Assembly (NCBI RefSeq): GCF_003946725.1
Contig: NZ_RHOY01000011.1
Coordinates: 1 to 64,000, forward strand
Direction of reading: 5' to 3'
From: Agrilactobacillus yilanensis
Lineage (GTDB): Bacteria > Bacillota > Bacilli > Lactobacillales > Lactobacillaceae
Length of the DNA: 64,000 nt
Below the pieces are notes generated by a model. That model saw only the letters and a list, made by a program, of their open reading frames with translations. It was not told the DNA's origin and searched no databases. How positions within the stretch are numbered: position 1 is the first letter of the stretch; the number at the start of each line of letters is the position of its first letter. Of the stretch, positions 15,996 through 24,284 are shown piece after piece. A program made the position numbers and the translations under genes.

Positions 15996-17075
15996 ATGAC
16001 CACATATAACTTTGCCGCTGGACCAGCAGTACTGCCAAAAACCGTACTTGAACAAGTACAAAAAGAAATGTTAAATTTTAAAAATTCTAACATGAGTATC
16101 TTAGAAATTTCTCATCGTTCAGACCTATTCACAACCGTTTATCAAAGTGCCAAGCAACGGTTATTGGCATTGATGGCCTTGTCACCAGTAGATTATGATG
16201 TTTTGTTCCTACAAGGTGGCGCAACATTACAATTTACAATGCTACCTTTGAACTTAGCCACTAAGTACCATCGGGTTGCTTACTTAGATAGTGGCCATTG
16301 GTCAGCACGGGCCATTGAAGAAGCTGCGAAGTTAAAAGATTTGACGGTAGATGTTTTAACATCATCTGAAGATAATCATTACACGAATATTCCAGAATTT
16401 CCAGAAGTATTAGAAGATACTTACGATTATTTACACATTACAACCAATAATACAATTGAAGGCACAGCCTATTGGTCACTGCCCGAAACCAAGACACCGT
16501 TAGTAGCCGACATGTCTTCTAACTTTTTAGGGCAAACTTATCCATATGAAGCCTTTGATGTGATTTATGCCGGGGCTCAAAAAAACTTAGCGCCAGCGGG
16601 CTTAACAATTGTTGTTATCAAAAAAGCACTGTTGCAGCAAACCGCCGATAACCTGCCGAGCATGTTGGACTACACCGCTTTAGCCAAAAAGGACTCTGCT
16701 TTAAATACGCCGCCGGTTTTTCAAATTTATGTGGCTGATTTGGTATTACAATGGCTAGAACAACAAGGCGGTGTGGCTGCGATGACCGCGATTAATCAGC
16801 AAAAAGCAGCCTGCCTATATGACTTTTTAGACCAATCTAAACTTTTTCATACACCTGTTCAAAAAACCGCACGTTCTTTAATGAATATCCCATTTTTAAC
16901 CGATGATCCCGCTGTGGATCAAGACGTCATTACAAAAGCGAGTGCCGCCGGTTTACTGAATTTAAAAGGGCACCGCTTAGTAGGCGGTCTGCGAGCAAGT
17001 TTGTATAATGCCATGTCCCTTGAAGGGGTCCAAGCCCTAGTTACTTTCTTAAAAGCTTATGAGCAGCGTCAATAA
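15996..17075 (+). CDS. serC: Phosphoserine aminotransferase
   Basis: A 359-residue PLP-dependent class V aminotransferase that converts 3-phosphohydroxypyruvate and glutamate to O-phosphoserine and 2-oxoglutarate. The N-terminus YNFAAGPAVLPKTVLE and the PLP lysine, Lys196 in GAQKNLAPAG, are characteristic of SerC; the full length matches the family. GGAGGG precedes the ATG. serA starts 25 bases downstream, and the pair is controlled by the serine leader peptide upstream. No phosphatase (serB) is in the operon. Confidence 0.96.
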   Translation: MTTYNFAAGPAVLPKTVLEQVQKEMLNFKNSNMSILEISHRSDLFTTVYQSAKQRLLALMALSPVDYDVLFLQGGATLQFTMLPLNLATKYHRVAYLDSGHWSARAIEEAAKLKDLTVDVLTSSEDNHYTNIPEFPEVLEDTYDYLHITTNNTIEGTAYWSLPETKTPLVADMSSNFLGQTYPYEAFDVIYAGAQKNLAPAGLTIVVIKKALLQQTADNLPSMLDYTALAKKDSALNTPPVFQIYVADLVLQWLEQQGGVAAMTAINQQKAACLYDFLDQSKLFHTPVQKTARSLMNIPFLTDDPAVDQDVITKASAAGLLNLKGHRLVGGLRASLYNAMSLEGVQALVTFLKAYEQRQ

Positions 17076-17100
17076 CAACCAAAATAACGGAGGAAAATTA

Positions 17101-18276
17101 ATGTATAATATTAAAACGTTTAACGCCATTGCCCCTCAAGGGTTAGCAGAATTTGCGGAAGATTATGTGATCAATGAAAGTGACACACCAGATGCCTATT
17201 TAATTCGTAGTGTAGATTTGCATGATCATAAATTACCTGAAAATCTAAAGTGTATTGCCCGCTGTGGGGCAGGATACAATAATATTCCTTTGGATAAAGC
17301 TTTGGAAAATGGCACCGTAGCCTTTAATACCCCTGGTGGTAATGCCAATGCCGTTAAGGAACTTGTGATTGCCAGTATGATTATCGCCAATCGTAATATC
17401 ATTGATGCGGCGACTTGGGCTGGACAAGCGACAGCTGGTGCGGACATCACGTTGCGGACAGAACAGCAGAAAACGAAATTTAACGGCACCGAATTACTAG
17501 GCAAAAGACTCGCTGTTATCGGTTTAGGCCACGTGGGCTCTCGTGTAGCCAATGCTGGCGTGGACTTAGGCATGCGGGTAACCGGCTATGATCCTTATCT
17601 ATCAGCGGATGCGGCTTGGCATATTTCGCAAAATGTAAAGCGGGCCAAAACTTTAGACGCCGCTTTGCACAATGCAGATTTTGTCACAGTTCATGTGCCT
17701 AAAAACGCTGAAACCACAGGCTTAATTGATGCTCAAGAACTGCAAGTTATGAAACCAAATGCCGTTTTATTAAACTTCTCACGATTAGGCATCGTGGCAA
17801 ATCAAGATGCAGTGACCTATTTAAACAACGGTCGATTGCGTAAATATATTACAGACTTCAGTGACGATCAAATTTTGGGTCATAAAGACGTGACGATTAT
17901 GCCGCACATTGGCGGGTCTACCGTTGAAGCTGAAATCAATTGCGCCCGAATTGCTGTGGCTGAAACTCAAGAATTTTTAGAAACCGGCAATATTCGTAAT
18001 TCTGTGAACTTACCTAATGTACAATCACCGTTTACCAGCGCCTTTCGCTTCACATTAATCCACCAAAACGTCCCTAACATGTTAGGCCAAATCTCTACAA
18101 TTATCGCCGGAGAAGGCGTTAATATTGAAAATCTAGTGAATCGAGCAAAAGATAATTACGCCTATACAATGGTAGACACTAACGACCTTAGCGCCGAACA
18201 ACAATATTATTTAATTGATAAGTTGAACAACATCCCCACCGTCACACGAACACGATTAATAAAAAATAGAGCGTGA
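17101..18276 (+). CDS. serA: D-3-phosphoglycerate dehydrogenase
   Basis: A 391-residue NAD-dependent D-2-hydroxyacid dehydrogenase catalysing the first step of serine synthesis. The Rossmann motif GLGHVGSRVANAG begins at about residue 141; the catalytic His is in MPHIGGST; the last 70 residues form an ACT domain (GQISTIIAGEGVNIENLVN), which in this family mediates serine feedback. The ATG at 17101 has GGAGG 8 bases upstream, so the longer in-frame start at 17059 inside serC is not used. The gene ends AGA GCG TGA, with the stop codon lying inside the first hairpin repeat of the next array. Confidence 0.95.
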   Translation: MYNIKTFNAIAPQGLAEFAEDYVINESDTPDAYLIRSVDLHDHKLPENLKCIARCGAGYNNIPLDKALENGTVAFNTPGGNANAVKELVIASMIIANRNIIDAATWAGQATAGADITLRTEQQKTKFNGTELLGKRLAVIGLGHVGSRVANAGVDLGMRVTGYDPYLSADAAWHISQNVKRAKTLDAALHNADFVTVHVPKNAETTGLIDAQELQVMKPNAVLLNFSRLGIVANQDAVTYLNNGRLRKYITDFSDDQILGHKDVTIMPHIGGSTVEAEINCARIAVAETQEFLETGNIRNSVNLPNVQSPFTSAFRFTLIHQNVPNMLGQISTIIAGEGVNIENLVNRAKDNYAYTMVDTNDLSAEQQYYLIDKLNNIPTVTRTRLIKNRA

Positions 18277-18752
18277 AGCCTCATGTTTTGGCTTCGCGTA
18301 TAGCCTAGAATCTTGCCGGGTGTCGTTAGACACACAAGAGATTCGTAGCTATACAAGAAGACAATGAGGGTGAACGCGTTTCAAAAAACAGAGCGTGAGC
18401 CAATACGGGTGATTTCGCAATATAACCTAGACTTGGCAGACAGTCGCCAGCGACTGGCAACAAGGCGTAGTTATATGTAGAAATCAGTATTGGTGAACGC
18501 GTTTCAAGATCAGAGTGTGAACTAGAGCGGGAAAGCCTCGAGCGTAACCTAGACTTACGACATAAGCCCGGTCTTGGCTTGCGAGTAAGACGTAGTTATG
18601 TGAGAGCTTTGCTCCAGTGAACGGGTTTCAAGATCAGAGCGTGAACTAGAGCGGGAAAGCCTCGAGCGTAACCTAGACTTACGACATAAGCCCGGTCTTG
18701 GCTTGCGAGTAAGACGTAGTTATGTGAGAGCTTTGCTCCAGTGAACGGGTTT
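18268..18752 (+). repeat. Four tandem hairpin repeat elements after serA
   Basis: Units 18268-18381, 18390-18504, 18512-18628 and 18636-18752. Units 3 and 4 are almost identical (one T/C difference in the first nine bases), a recent 124-base tandem duplication. Units 1, 2 and 3 have unrelated outer arms and apical loops, yet each stays self-complementary, for example GTGTC/GACAC, CAGTCGC/GCGACTG and AAGCC/GGCTT at the apex. AACCTAGA on the left and CGTAG on the right of the core are constant. The first unit contains the serA stop codon. Confidence 0.88.
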
Positions 18753-18781
18753 CAACCAAACTAAAGCCACCATAAGCACAT

Positions 18782-18834
18782 AAAAACAGAGCGGCAAGCC
18801 TCCAAAAAAAGGGGACGTTGCACGCTCTGTTTTT
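18782..18834 (+). terminator. Long terminator hairpin closing the serA/repeat transcript
   Basis: AAAAACAGAGCG (18782-18793) pairs with CGCTCTGTTTTT (18823-18834). The AGAGCG/CGCTCT parts match the ends of the repeat family, so this may be a repeat-derived terminator. Confidence 0.7.
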
Positions 18835-19198
18835 ATATAGACGTCCAAATGATAATTGATATCAATTGAATTGTATGTAAGCGCTTATTAATAGTCGTTA
18901 TTAGACATTTTATCGGTAATAGGGTATTTTAAAATTCTAAATAAGTAGTGGTTTACTTAGGCTAAATTAGAAGTAAACTAGAAAAAGGTAAATTTAAAAG
19001 TTCAGTGACGAAGTTATCAATTTCGTCAAAATACCGATAACAAAGGCTAAACATGTCTATAACTTATGAAACAAAAATATTTAAAGATTAAGAGACTCAA
19101 AGAAATGTTAAAACACTATTGACCTGGTCTAGTTATGGAATTATAATAAAGCCTAGTTCCAAACAATAATTATTCTAAATTAGAACGAAGGCGAAACA
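18835..19198 (+). promoter_or_regulatory. Regulatory region of the VIT transporter pair
   Basis: No gene is visible in these 364 bases. Seen directly: the palindrome AATTGATATCAATT near 18855; TTTACTTAGGCTAAATTAG (18952-18970), resembling a DtxR/MntR box; an inverted repeat TGACGAA/TTCGTCA near 19003-19029; a promoter TTGACC (19119-19124), 17 bases, TATAAT (19142-19147); and AATAATTATT (19165-19174) just downstream of the -10, a good position for a repressor. Metal control is inference. Confidence 0.5.
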
Positions 19199-19909
19199 AT
19201 GCAGAAAGCGAAGAAATCAACCGTGGTACAAAAGAAAAAAACTTCCTTAGCGGAAAAAATTAATTTAATGCGTGCCTCGGTTATGGGGGCAAATGATGGG
19301 ATTTTGTCAATTGCTGGGATTGTCATTGGGGTAGCCGGTGCCACTAGTAACAGCCATGCTATTTTTCTAGCAGGTATTTCTGGAATGCTTGCCGGCACGG
19401 TTTCGATGGCAATGGGGGAATATGTCTCGGTAAATTCTCAGCGTGATACAGAACGTCACGCCGTTCAAGAAGAAGTGCAACGTTTGGATGACCATTATGA
19501 TGACGAAGTAGCCTATATTAAAGAAAAATATGTAAAGACTGGTATTCGACCAGAATTAGCCCATAAAGCAGCCGTTGAAATGATGGCCAGCAGTCCATTA
19601 GAAACGGCGGTTCGAGAACGTTACGGCTTTAACCCTAAAGAACATACTAGTGCAATCAAGGCAGCTTTGGCCTCGATGATTGCCTTTCCAACAGGCTCTA
19701 TTTTACCTTTACTAGCTATTACGATGTTTCCTACGAACATTCGCGTGATTGCGACAGTGATTGCCGTCGTCTTAGCTTTGACGGTTACGGGCTATGCCGC
19801 TGCCGCCTTAGGGAATGCGAACCGGGGGAAAGCCGTTTTAAGAAATGTAATTTCAGGCCTATTGACGATGATTATCACCTACGTCATTGGGAGCTTGTTT
19901 GCCAGGTAA
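19199..19909 (+). CDS. VIT1/CCC1-family divalent metal transporter, copy 1
   Basis: A 236-residue VIT-family membrane protein with about five transmembrane helices. RASVMGANDGILSIAGIVIG and AMGEYVSVNSQRDTE are the family's conserved segments; the latter leads into a charged cytoplasmic metal-binding helical hairpin (about 75-150). Eukaryotic relatives move Fe2+ or Mn2+ out of the cytosol; bacterial ones are thought to do the same, which suits a manganese-rich lactobacillus. It is followed 15 bases later by a diverged paralog, so the two may form a heteromer. A start at 19199 is supported by GAAGG upstream and a strong promoter. Confidence 0.9.
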   Translation: MQKAKKSTVVQKKKTSLAEKINLMRASVMGANDGILSIAGIVIGVAGATSNSHAIFLAGISGMLAGTVSMAMGEYVSVNSQRDTERHAVQEEVQRLDDHYDDEVAYIKEKYVKTGIRPELAHKAAVEMMASSPLETAVRERYGFNPKEHTSAIKAALASMIAFPTGSILPLLAITMFPTNIRVIATVIAVVLALTVTGYAAAALGNANRGKAVLRNVISGLLTMIITYVIGSLFAR

Positions 19910-19924
19910 TGGAGATGAAATTAA

Positions 19925-20620
19925 ATGATCAATCGTAAAACTGCAAAAAAAGCGCCAGCAACAATGCAAGAACGCTCAAACACGTTAAGAGCCGGGGTTC
20001 TAGGTTCAAATGACGGCATCTTAACCGTTGTTGGGGTTCTGTTCAGTGTTGCCGTGGCAACTACTAATGAGTTTACCATCTTTATTGCCGGCCTAGCCGA
20101 TCTATTAGCCTGTGCCTTTTCTATGGCCTCTGGGGAATATGCCTCAGTGAGTTCGCAAAAAGATACTGAAAAAGCCGTTGTGGCTAAAGAAGCTGAACTT
20201 TTGAAAAGTGATTATGAAGGCGAAGTGAGTGCCGTTGTTGCCTTTTATCGCGAAAAGGGTGTTTCCGAGGAGACCTCTGAAGCTATTGCCACAGATCTCA
20301 TGGCGCAAAATGCATTAGCCACTGTTGTCCGGGTAAAATATGATTTAGTCTTAAATCATTACATGAGCCCATGGAATGCGGCCTTTTCTTCAATGGCGGC
20401 TGCAGCTGCCGGTGGTTTATTTCCTTTATTAGCAATGACCTTGTTGCCAAACGCCTTCAAATGGCCAGGGACAATTTTGGCGGTATCATTATCAGTTACA
20501 TTAACTGGTTTTTTAAGTGCCAAGTTAGGCAATGGCCTTGTTAAAAATGCTGTTATCCGTAATGTCATTGTGGGGATTGTTACCATGGCAATTCACTATT
20601 ACGTTGGGTTAGCACTTTAA
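19925..20620 (+). CDS. VIT1/CCC1-family divalent metal transporter, copy 2
   Basis: A 231-residue paralog of the preceding gene: RAGVLGSNDGILTVVGVLF and MASGEYASVSSQKDTEKAV match the same segments, but overall similarity is modest, so the duplication is old. Helices 1-2, the charged cytoplasmic linker and the three C-terminal helices are all kept, so both copies look functional. GGAG lies about 10 bases before the ATG. It is the second gene of a two-gene operon closed by a terminator. Confidence 0.9.
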   Translation: MINRKTAKKAPATMQERSNTLRAGVLGSNDGILTVVGVLFSVAVATTNEFTIFIAGLADLLACAFSMASGEYASVSSQKDTEKAVVAKEAELLKSDYEGEVSAVVAFYREKGVSEETSEAIATDLMAQNALATVVRVKYDLVLNHYMSPWNAAFSSMAAAAAGGLFPLLAMTLLPNAFKWPGTILAVSLSVTLTGFLSAKLGNGLVKNAVIRNVIVGIVTMAIHYYVGLAL

Positions 20621-20631
20621 AATAATTTTCT

Positions 20632-20690
20632 TAAAAAATAGCAACTACTAAGTTATCAAACTTTTGGTAATTTAACAGTTGCTATTTTTT
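20632..20690. terminator. Bidirectional terminator
   Basis: AAAAAATAGCAACT pairs with AGTTGCTATTTTTT across a loop that itself can pair. It separates the convergent VIT operon and the 20695-21207 gene. Confidence 0.85.
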
Positions 20691-20694
20691 AATT

Positions 20695-21207
20695 TTAAGA
20701 TAAGGCGACTTTAGCGGTATCCGGTTTTAATAAATCGTTGAATAAGTTTAAAAACGCCTGTAACGCTGTTTTTAATTCTGGGCGTGTTTCAAAACCAGCT
20801 TCAATGGCTACTTCATGGGTTAATGTCAGATGATACTGGCCTAGAAAGTTCTTAAACCAAGGTTGCTTCAAGAACTGGCAGACAGATACATCGTAGTTCT
20901 CATAAGTTTGAGCATCTGCGCTTTTAGTGCGCTGTTGTTTAATGAAAGGCTCTAAAATTTGATTGGTGAATAATAAAGTGCCCAAGTCTGTCAAAGTATA
21001 ACCTGTATCAAGATTTTTGTACAAAAATAAGGTAGTTAGTCGGCCATTAAGCGGTAACCCCAGCTGTAATTCATAATAATCCGTAATTTTAGTTTTTGTT
21101 AAAGGGGCTGCTTGATGATATAAAATATTGGTTTTAGCTTTAGGCAAAACATCGGCTAGAACTTTTGAAATTGCCAAGTAGTCTGCGGAAATTGGTTTTG
21201 CAAGCAT
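20695..21207 (-). CDS. Hypothetical protein, possibly DUF1828-like
   Basis: A 170-residue soluble protein that I do not recognise with certainty. The segment LDTGYTLTDLGTLLF (about 66-80) resembles the DUF1828 pattern in which a beta strand is followed by GY-T-hydrophobic-(D/N)-L; the C-terminal half is helical. DUF1828 proteins are sometimes linked to phage or toxin-antitoxin regions, but nothing else here supports that. AGGAGG precedes the ATG. A TTAGGTTTGCTTAA-like box lies about 75 bases upstream (minus strand), similar to the site in front of mntH. Confidence 0.6.
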   Translation of the reverse strand: MLAKPISADYLAISKVLADVLPKAKTNILYHQAAPLTKTKITDYYELQLGLPLNGRLTTLFLYKNLDTGYTLTDLGTLLFTNQILEPFIKQQRTKSADAQTYENYDVSVCQFLKQPWFKNFLGQYHLTLTHEVAIEAGFETRPELKTALQAFLNLFNDLLKPDTAKVALS

Positions 21208-21280
21208 TAAAAAACCTCCTAAAAGTGTATTTTATGGCGTCTAAATCACACTTATAGTATACCCCTTTAAAATATAAATG

Positions 21281-21298
21281 TTAAGCAAACCTAACTAA
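21281..21298 (-). promoter_or_regulatory. Candidate DtxR/MntR-type box
   Basis: On the minus strand the sequence reads TTAGTTAGGTTTGCTTAA, close to the TTAGGTTAGCCTAA consensus of metalloregulators of the DtxR family and to the site at 35344-35363. It lies between divergent genes; which one it serves is unclear. Confidence 0.4.
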
Positions 21299-21357
21299 AA
21301 AAATTAGCTATTCCATATAAGGCAAATGTTGTATGATAGATAAAAGGGGGCAGGGTT

Positions 21358-22005
21358 ATGACTGGAGAACAAGTATTAACTGCTGAACAAATGGCGGAAT
21401 GTGATCGGCATACCATTGAAGACATTGGCCTACCATCACTTGTTTTGATGGAACGAGCCGCATTGGCAGCAACGGATGTTATTGTCAAACAAATGAGTAC
21501 AAATAAGGTATTGGTTGTTTGCGGTGTCGGCAATAATGGCGGGGATGGCCTAGCGGTGGCACGCTTATTATGGCTTAAAGGTATTCCTGTGACGGTGGTG
21601 TTGATTGGTAATCCAGAAAAGGCCACTGCCCAAACAAAAACACAATTAAAAGTCTGCCAATATTATGGCATTACAATTTTAGAGGCACTACCAGAATTGG
21701 ATACGTATACAACGATTGTGGATGCTATTTTTGGCATCGGTTTATCACGGTCAGTGACTGGTAAATTTGCCACGGTGATTGAACAACTAAATGCGGCTGC
21801 TGCGGGTAAATTGGCTATAGATATTGCCAGTGGTATTAGCGCGAATGCAGGGACTGTTTTAGGCACGGCCTTTAAAGCAGATGTTACCGTGACCATGGCT
21901 TATCAAAAAATAGGTCAAACTATTGCCCAGGGACCAGCGTATAATGGCGACATCATTGTCGCAGATATTGGGATCTACCAAGACGATCACTCTATTGAGG
22001 GCTAG
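21358..22005 (+). CDS. NAD(P)H-hydrate epimerase (YjeF N-terminal domain)
   Basis: A 215-residue YjeF_N protein that interconverts the R and S epimers of hydrated NAD(P)H so that the dehydratase can repair them. VVCGVGNNGGDGLAVARLL (about 58-76) is the family's nucleotide-binding signature, and VDAIFGIGLSRSVTGKF carries the catalytic Asp. Unlike E. coli NnrDE this is the epimerase domain alone; the ADP/ATP-dependent dehydratase is not in the window. GGGGG lies before the ATG. Confidence 0.9.
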   Translation: MTGEQVLTAEQMAECDRHTIEDIGLPSLVLMERAALAATDVIVKQMSTNKVLVVCGVGNNGGDGLAVARLLWLKGIPVTVVLIGNPEKATAQTKTQLKVCQYYGITILEALPELDTYTTIVDAIFGIGLSRSVTGKFATVIEQLNAAAAGKLAIDIASGISANAGTVLGTAFKADVTVTMAYQKIGQTIAQGPAYNGDIIVADIGIYQDDHSIEG

Positions 22006-22069
22006 AGGCAGGGCATTATTTAAAACTTTGGTATAATAAACTATCTTTAATAATTTGGAGGTATGCTTA

Positions 22070-22411
22070 ATGGCAGAGTCTTATGAAACGATTTTAATTA
22101 CAACAACAGAAACAATTCCAGGCCAGACTTATACTGTAATCGGTGAAGTCTTTGGTTTAACGACACAATCTAAAAATGTTTTTAGCAATATTGGTGCTGG
22201 CTTAAAAAATATTGTTGGTGGTGAAATCAAGGCCTACACGAGCATGCTCCATGAATCTCGGGATGAAGCCGTTGATCGCTTGCGGCAAGCAGCTTATGAA
22301 AAAGGCGCTGATGCTGTCGTTATGATGCGCTTTGATTCTGGCTCAATCGGTACCGATATGCAGTCCGTTGTGGCTTATGGGACCGCTGTAAAATATGACG
22401 ATAGAGCTTAA
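22070..22411 (+). CDS. YbjQ/UPF0145 family protein
   Basis: A 113-residue heavy-metal-binding-domain (YbjQ, DUF74) protein. [20 protein letters not shown] at the N-terminus, the central [18 protein letters not shown] and the C-terminal [14 protein letters not shown] all match the family, which forms pentameric beta rings of unknown function. The start at 22070 is set by GGAGG 8 bases upstream; the in-frame ATG at 22055 overlaps that site. Terminator follows. The gene is probably transcribed alone. Confidence 0.88.
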   Translation: MAESYETILITTTETIPGQTYTVIGEVFGLTTQSKNVFSNIGAGLKNIVGGEIKAYTSMLHESRDEAVDRLRQAAYEKGADAVVMMRFDSGSIGTDMQSVVAYGTAVKYDDRA

Positions 22412-22449
22412 GCGTGGTATATAAAAGTTTGAACTGGTAAATGTATTTT

Positions 22450-22495
22450 AAAAAAAGAAGCTGAGTTAAAGTTATTTTGACTCAGCTTCTTTTTT
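22450..22495 (+). terminator. Intrinsic terminator
   Basis: AAAAAAGAAGCTGAGT pairs with ACTCAGCTTCTTTTTT. Confidence 0.9.
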
Positions 22496-22528
22496 GCTAA
22501 TCAAAATAAATTATTTTAATTAAATTAT

Positions 22529-22557
22529 TTGATAAAATAAGAAAAACGGTTCATAAT
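22529..22557 (+). promoter_or_regulatory. Promoter of the teichoic acid operon
   Basis: TTGATA (22529-22534), 17 bases, CATAAT (22552-22557). The next eight genes are codirectional with gaps of at most about 65 bases, so this may drive the whole operon to 30577. Confidence 0.6.
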
Positions 22558-22640
22558 ACAAATTAATTAGACTTATGATTTATTTAGTCGCCGATCATTG
22601 CATTTATACAGCTCTAAGCTGCAATTAGGAGTGATTAGAG

Positions 22641-23861
22641 ATGATCTCAAATTTATTTAACCACATCCGACAGTTTATTGTTTCAATTATAAAAGAAATA
22701 TATTTAATTTTGATAAAACATTTGCCTACGACTCGACAAAAACAAGCTGTTGTTGTGTATTATATGGCTTTTGCCTATAACGATGCGGGCTTAATTTTGA
22801 AGTTATTTGCTAATTTAGGCGCACAACTTGTTTTGGTCTATGCACCTAAAGCCGCGGACCAAGCCACTGAATTAGCAAATAAAGGCCTTAAGGTTGTGCC
22901 ATTAAATCGAAAGAATTTTTTGTTCAAAAATGATATTTCGTATTTAAAACGGGCAGAATTGGTAGTCTGTGATGATTACTTAGCTGAAATTTCAATTTTA
23001 CGACAGCAAGCTGTCATCCAAGTTTGGCATGCCAGCGGGGCCATTAAAAATTTTGGTTGGTTGGATAAAGCTAATTTAAAGCGACCCTATTTGGATCGAC
23101 GGCGATTTCAGATGGTTTACGACAAGTATACGGCCGTACTCAGTGGTTCTCGGGAAATGTCTCAAATTTTCCAAACTTGTTTTAGTATTTCCAAACAAGT
23201 TATTAAAGAACTGGGATGTCTGCAAACGGACTTATATTTCCCAAGAAATAATGCGGTGATTGAGCCTAAAATTGATGTTTTATACGCCCCGACATTTAGA
23301 AAAAACTGTGACAATATGCGCAATATTATCCGCCAAGCCATTGCCGTATTTGGGCGCTATCCAAAACGGACCTTTTATATCAAACTCCATCCCGTGCTGA
23401 TTAGCCAACTTGCCGCAGATCATTTTCAAATACCGCAAAATATTGTGATAACAGCTCAGCCACTTTATCAATTAATGCAGCAAAGTCGCTTATTTATTAC
23501 GGATTACTCAGCCGCTGTTTTTGATTATTGTTTAATGAATCCTATGCGGCCAGTGTTGTTTTATTGTCCGGATTATCAAAAATACAGTCAAGAACCTGGC
23601 ATTCAACCTTTGTTTACAGCTTGGCCACTGGGACCGGTGGCCAGCGATTCAGCTGCTTTGGACCATTGGCTGAGGCAACCGAATTTTGCGCAATACACAC
23701 CAACAATTCAGCGTTATGTCATGGATTTACATGAATTTAATGATGGTCACGTAGCCGCTCGGGTATCGGTTTATATTTTAAATCAACTCAGTTTTAGAAT
23801 TTACAAAAAGCATATCTTTCGTCGGTACACTCGAAAATCAGTGACACATCGGCCGGTTTGA
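22641..23861 (+). CDS. CDP-glycerol glycerophosphotransferase family protein (TagB-like primase)
   Basis: A 406-residue GT-B-fold glycerophosphotransferase of the TagB/TagF family, peripheral on the inner membrane face. Family segments are VWHASGAIKNFG with the catalytic His, IDVLYAPTFRKN, YIKLHP and ITDYSAAVFDYCL. An N-terminal amphipathic/hydrophobic stretch (about 10-30) fits membrane attachment. Its single-domain length and first position in the operon suit TagB, which adds the first glycerol phosphate to the lipid-linked disaccharide, but TagF-type polymerases share the motifs. The substrate comes from the TagD-like gene that follows. Confidence 0.82.
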   Translation: MISNLFNHIRQFIVSIIKEIYLILIKHLPTTRQKQAVVVYYMAFAYNDAGLILKLFANLGAQLVLVYAPKAADQATELANKGLKVVPLNRKNFLFKNDISYLKRAELVVCDDYLAEISILRQQAVIQVWHASGAIKNFGWLDKANLKRPYLDRRRFQMVYDKYTAVLSGSREMSQIFQTCFSISKQVIKELGCLQTDLYFPRNNAVIEPKIDVLYAPTFRKNCDNMRNIIRQAIAVFGRYPKRTFYIKLHPVLISQLAADHFQIPQNIVITAQPLYQLMQQSRLFITDYSAAVFDYCLMNPMRPVLFYCPDYQKYSQEPGIQPLFTAWPLGPVASDSAALDHWLRQPNFAQYTPTIQRYVMDLHEFNDGHVAARVSVYILNQLSFRIYKKHIFRRYTRKSVTHRPV

Positions 23862-23877
23862 TCAAGGAGTTGGTCTT

Positions 23878-24270
23878 ATGCAAAAAGTGATTACTTACGG
23901 CACCTTTGATTTGTTGCATTACGGACATATTGAATTACTCAAACGCGCCAAGGCATTAGGAGATTATTTAATTGTGGCGCTGTCAACTGATGAATTTAAT
24001 TGGCGGTGTAAACACAAACAGACTTATTTTCCTTATAAAAAAAGAAAACAATTATTGGAAGCCATTCGTTATGTCGACTTGGTGATTCCAGAAAATAGTT
24101 GGCAGCAAAAAACTGCAGATATTCAAGAATACCGCGTTAATATTTTTGTAATGGGCGATGATTGGCGTGGGCAATTCGATGAACTTACCAGTTTGGCTAC
24201 TGTGATTTATTTACCACGAACACCAGAAATTTCGACGACTAAGATCAAAAAGGACCTTAGATTGAGTTAG
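23878..24270 (+). CDS. tagD: Glycerol-3-phosphate cytidylyltransferase
   Basis: A 130-residue nucleotidyltransferase that makes CDP-glycerol from CTP and sn-glycerol 3-phosphate. TYGTFDLLHYGHIELLKRAK carries the HxGH signature (HYGH) and the C-terminal STTKIK motif is present as ISTTKIKKDL. Length and order match TagD of Bacillus subtilis. It starts 16 bases after the TagB-like gene with AAGGAG upstream, and feeds both glycerophosphotransferases of this operon. Confidence 0.94.
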   Translation: MQKVITYGTFDLLHYGHIELLKRAKALGDYLIVALSTDEFNWRCKHKQTYFPYKKRKQLLEAIRYVDLVIPENSWQQKTADIQEYRVNIFVMGDDWRGQFDELTSLATVIYLPRTPEISTTKIKKDLRLS

Positions 24271-24284
24271 GCTAGGTGATCGAT

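Noticed and set aside
18268-18752. CRISPR or IS element
   Set aside because: Units are adjacent 115-bp hairpins without spacers or any transposase; they are listed as an interspersed hairpin family.
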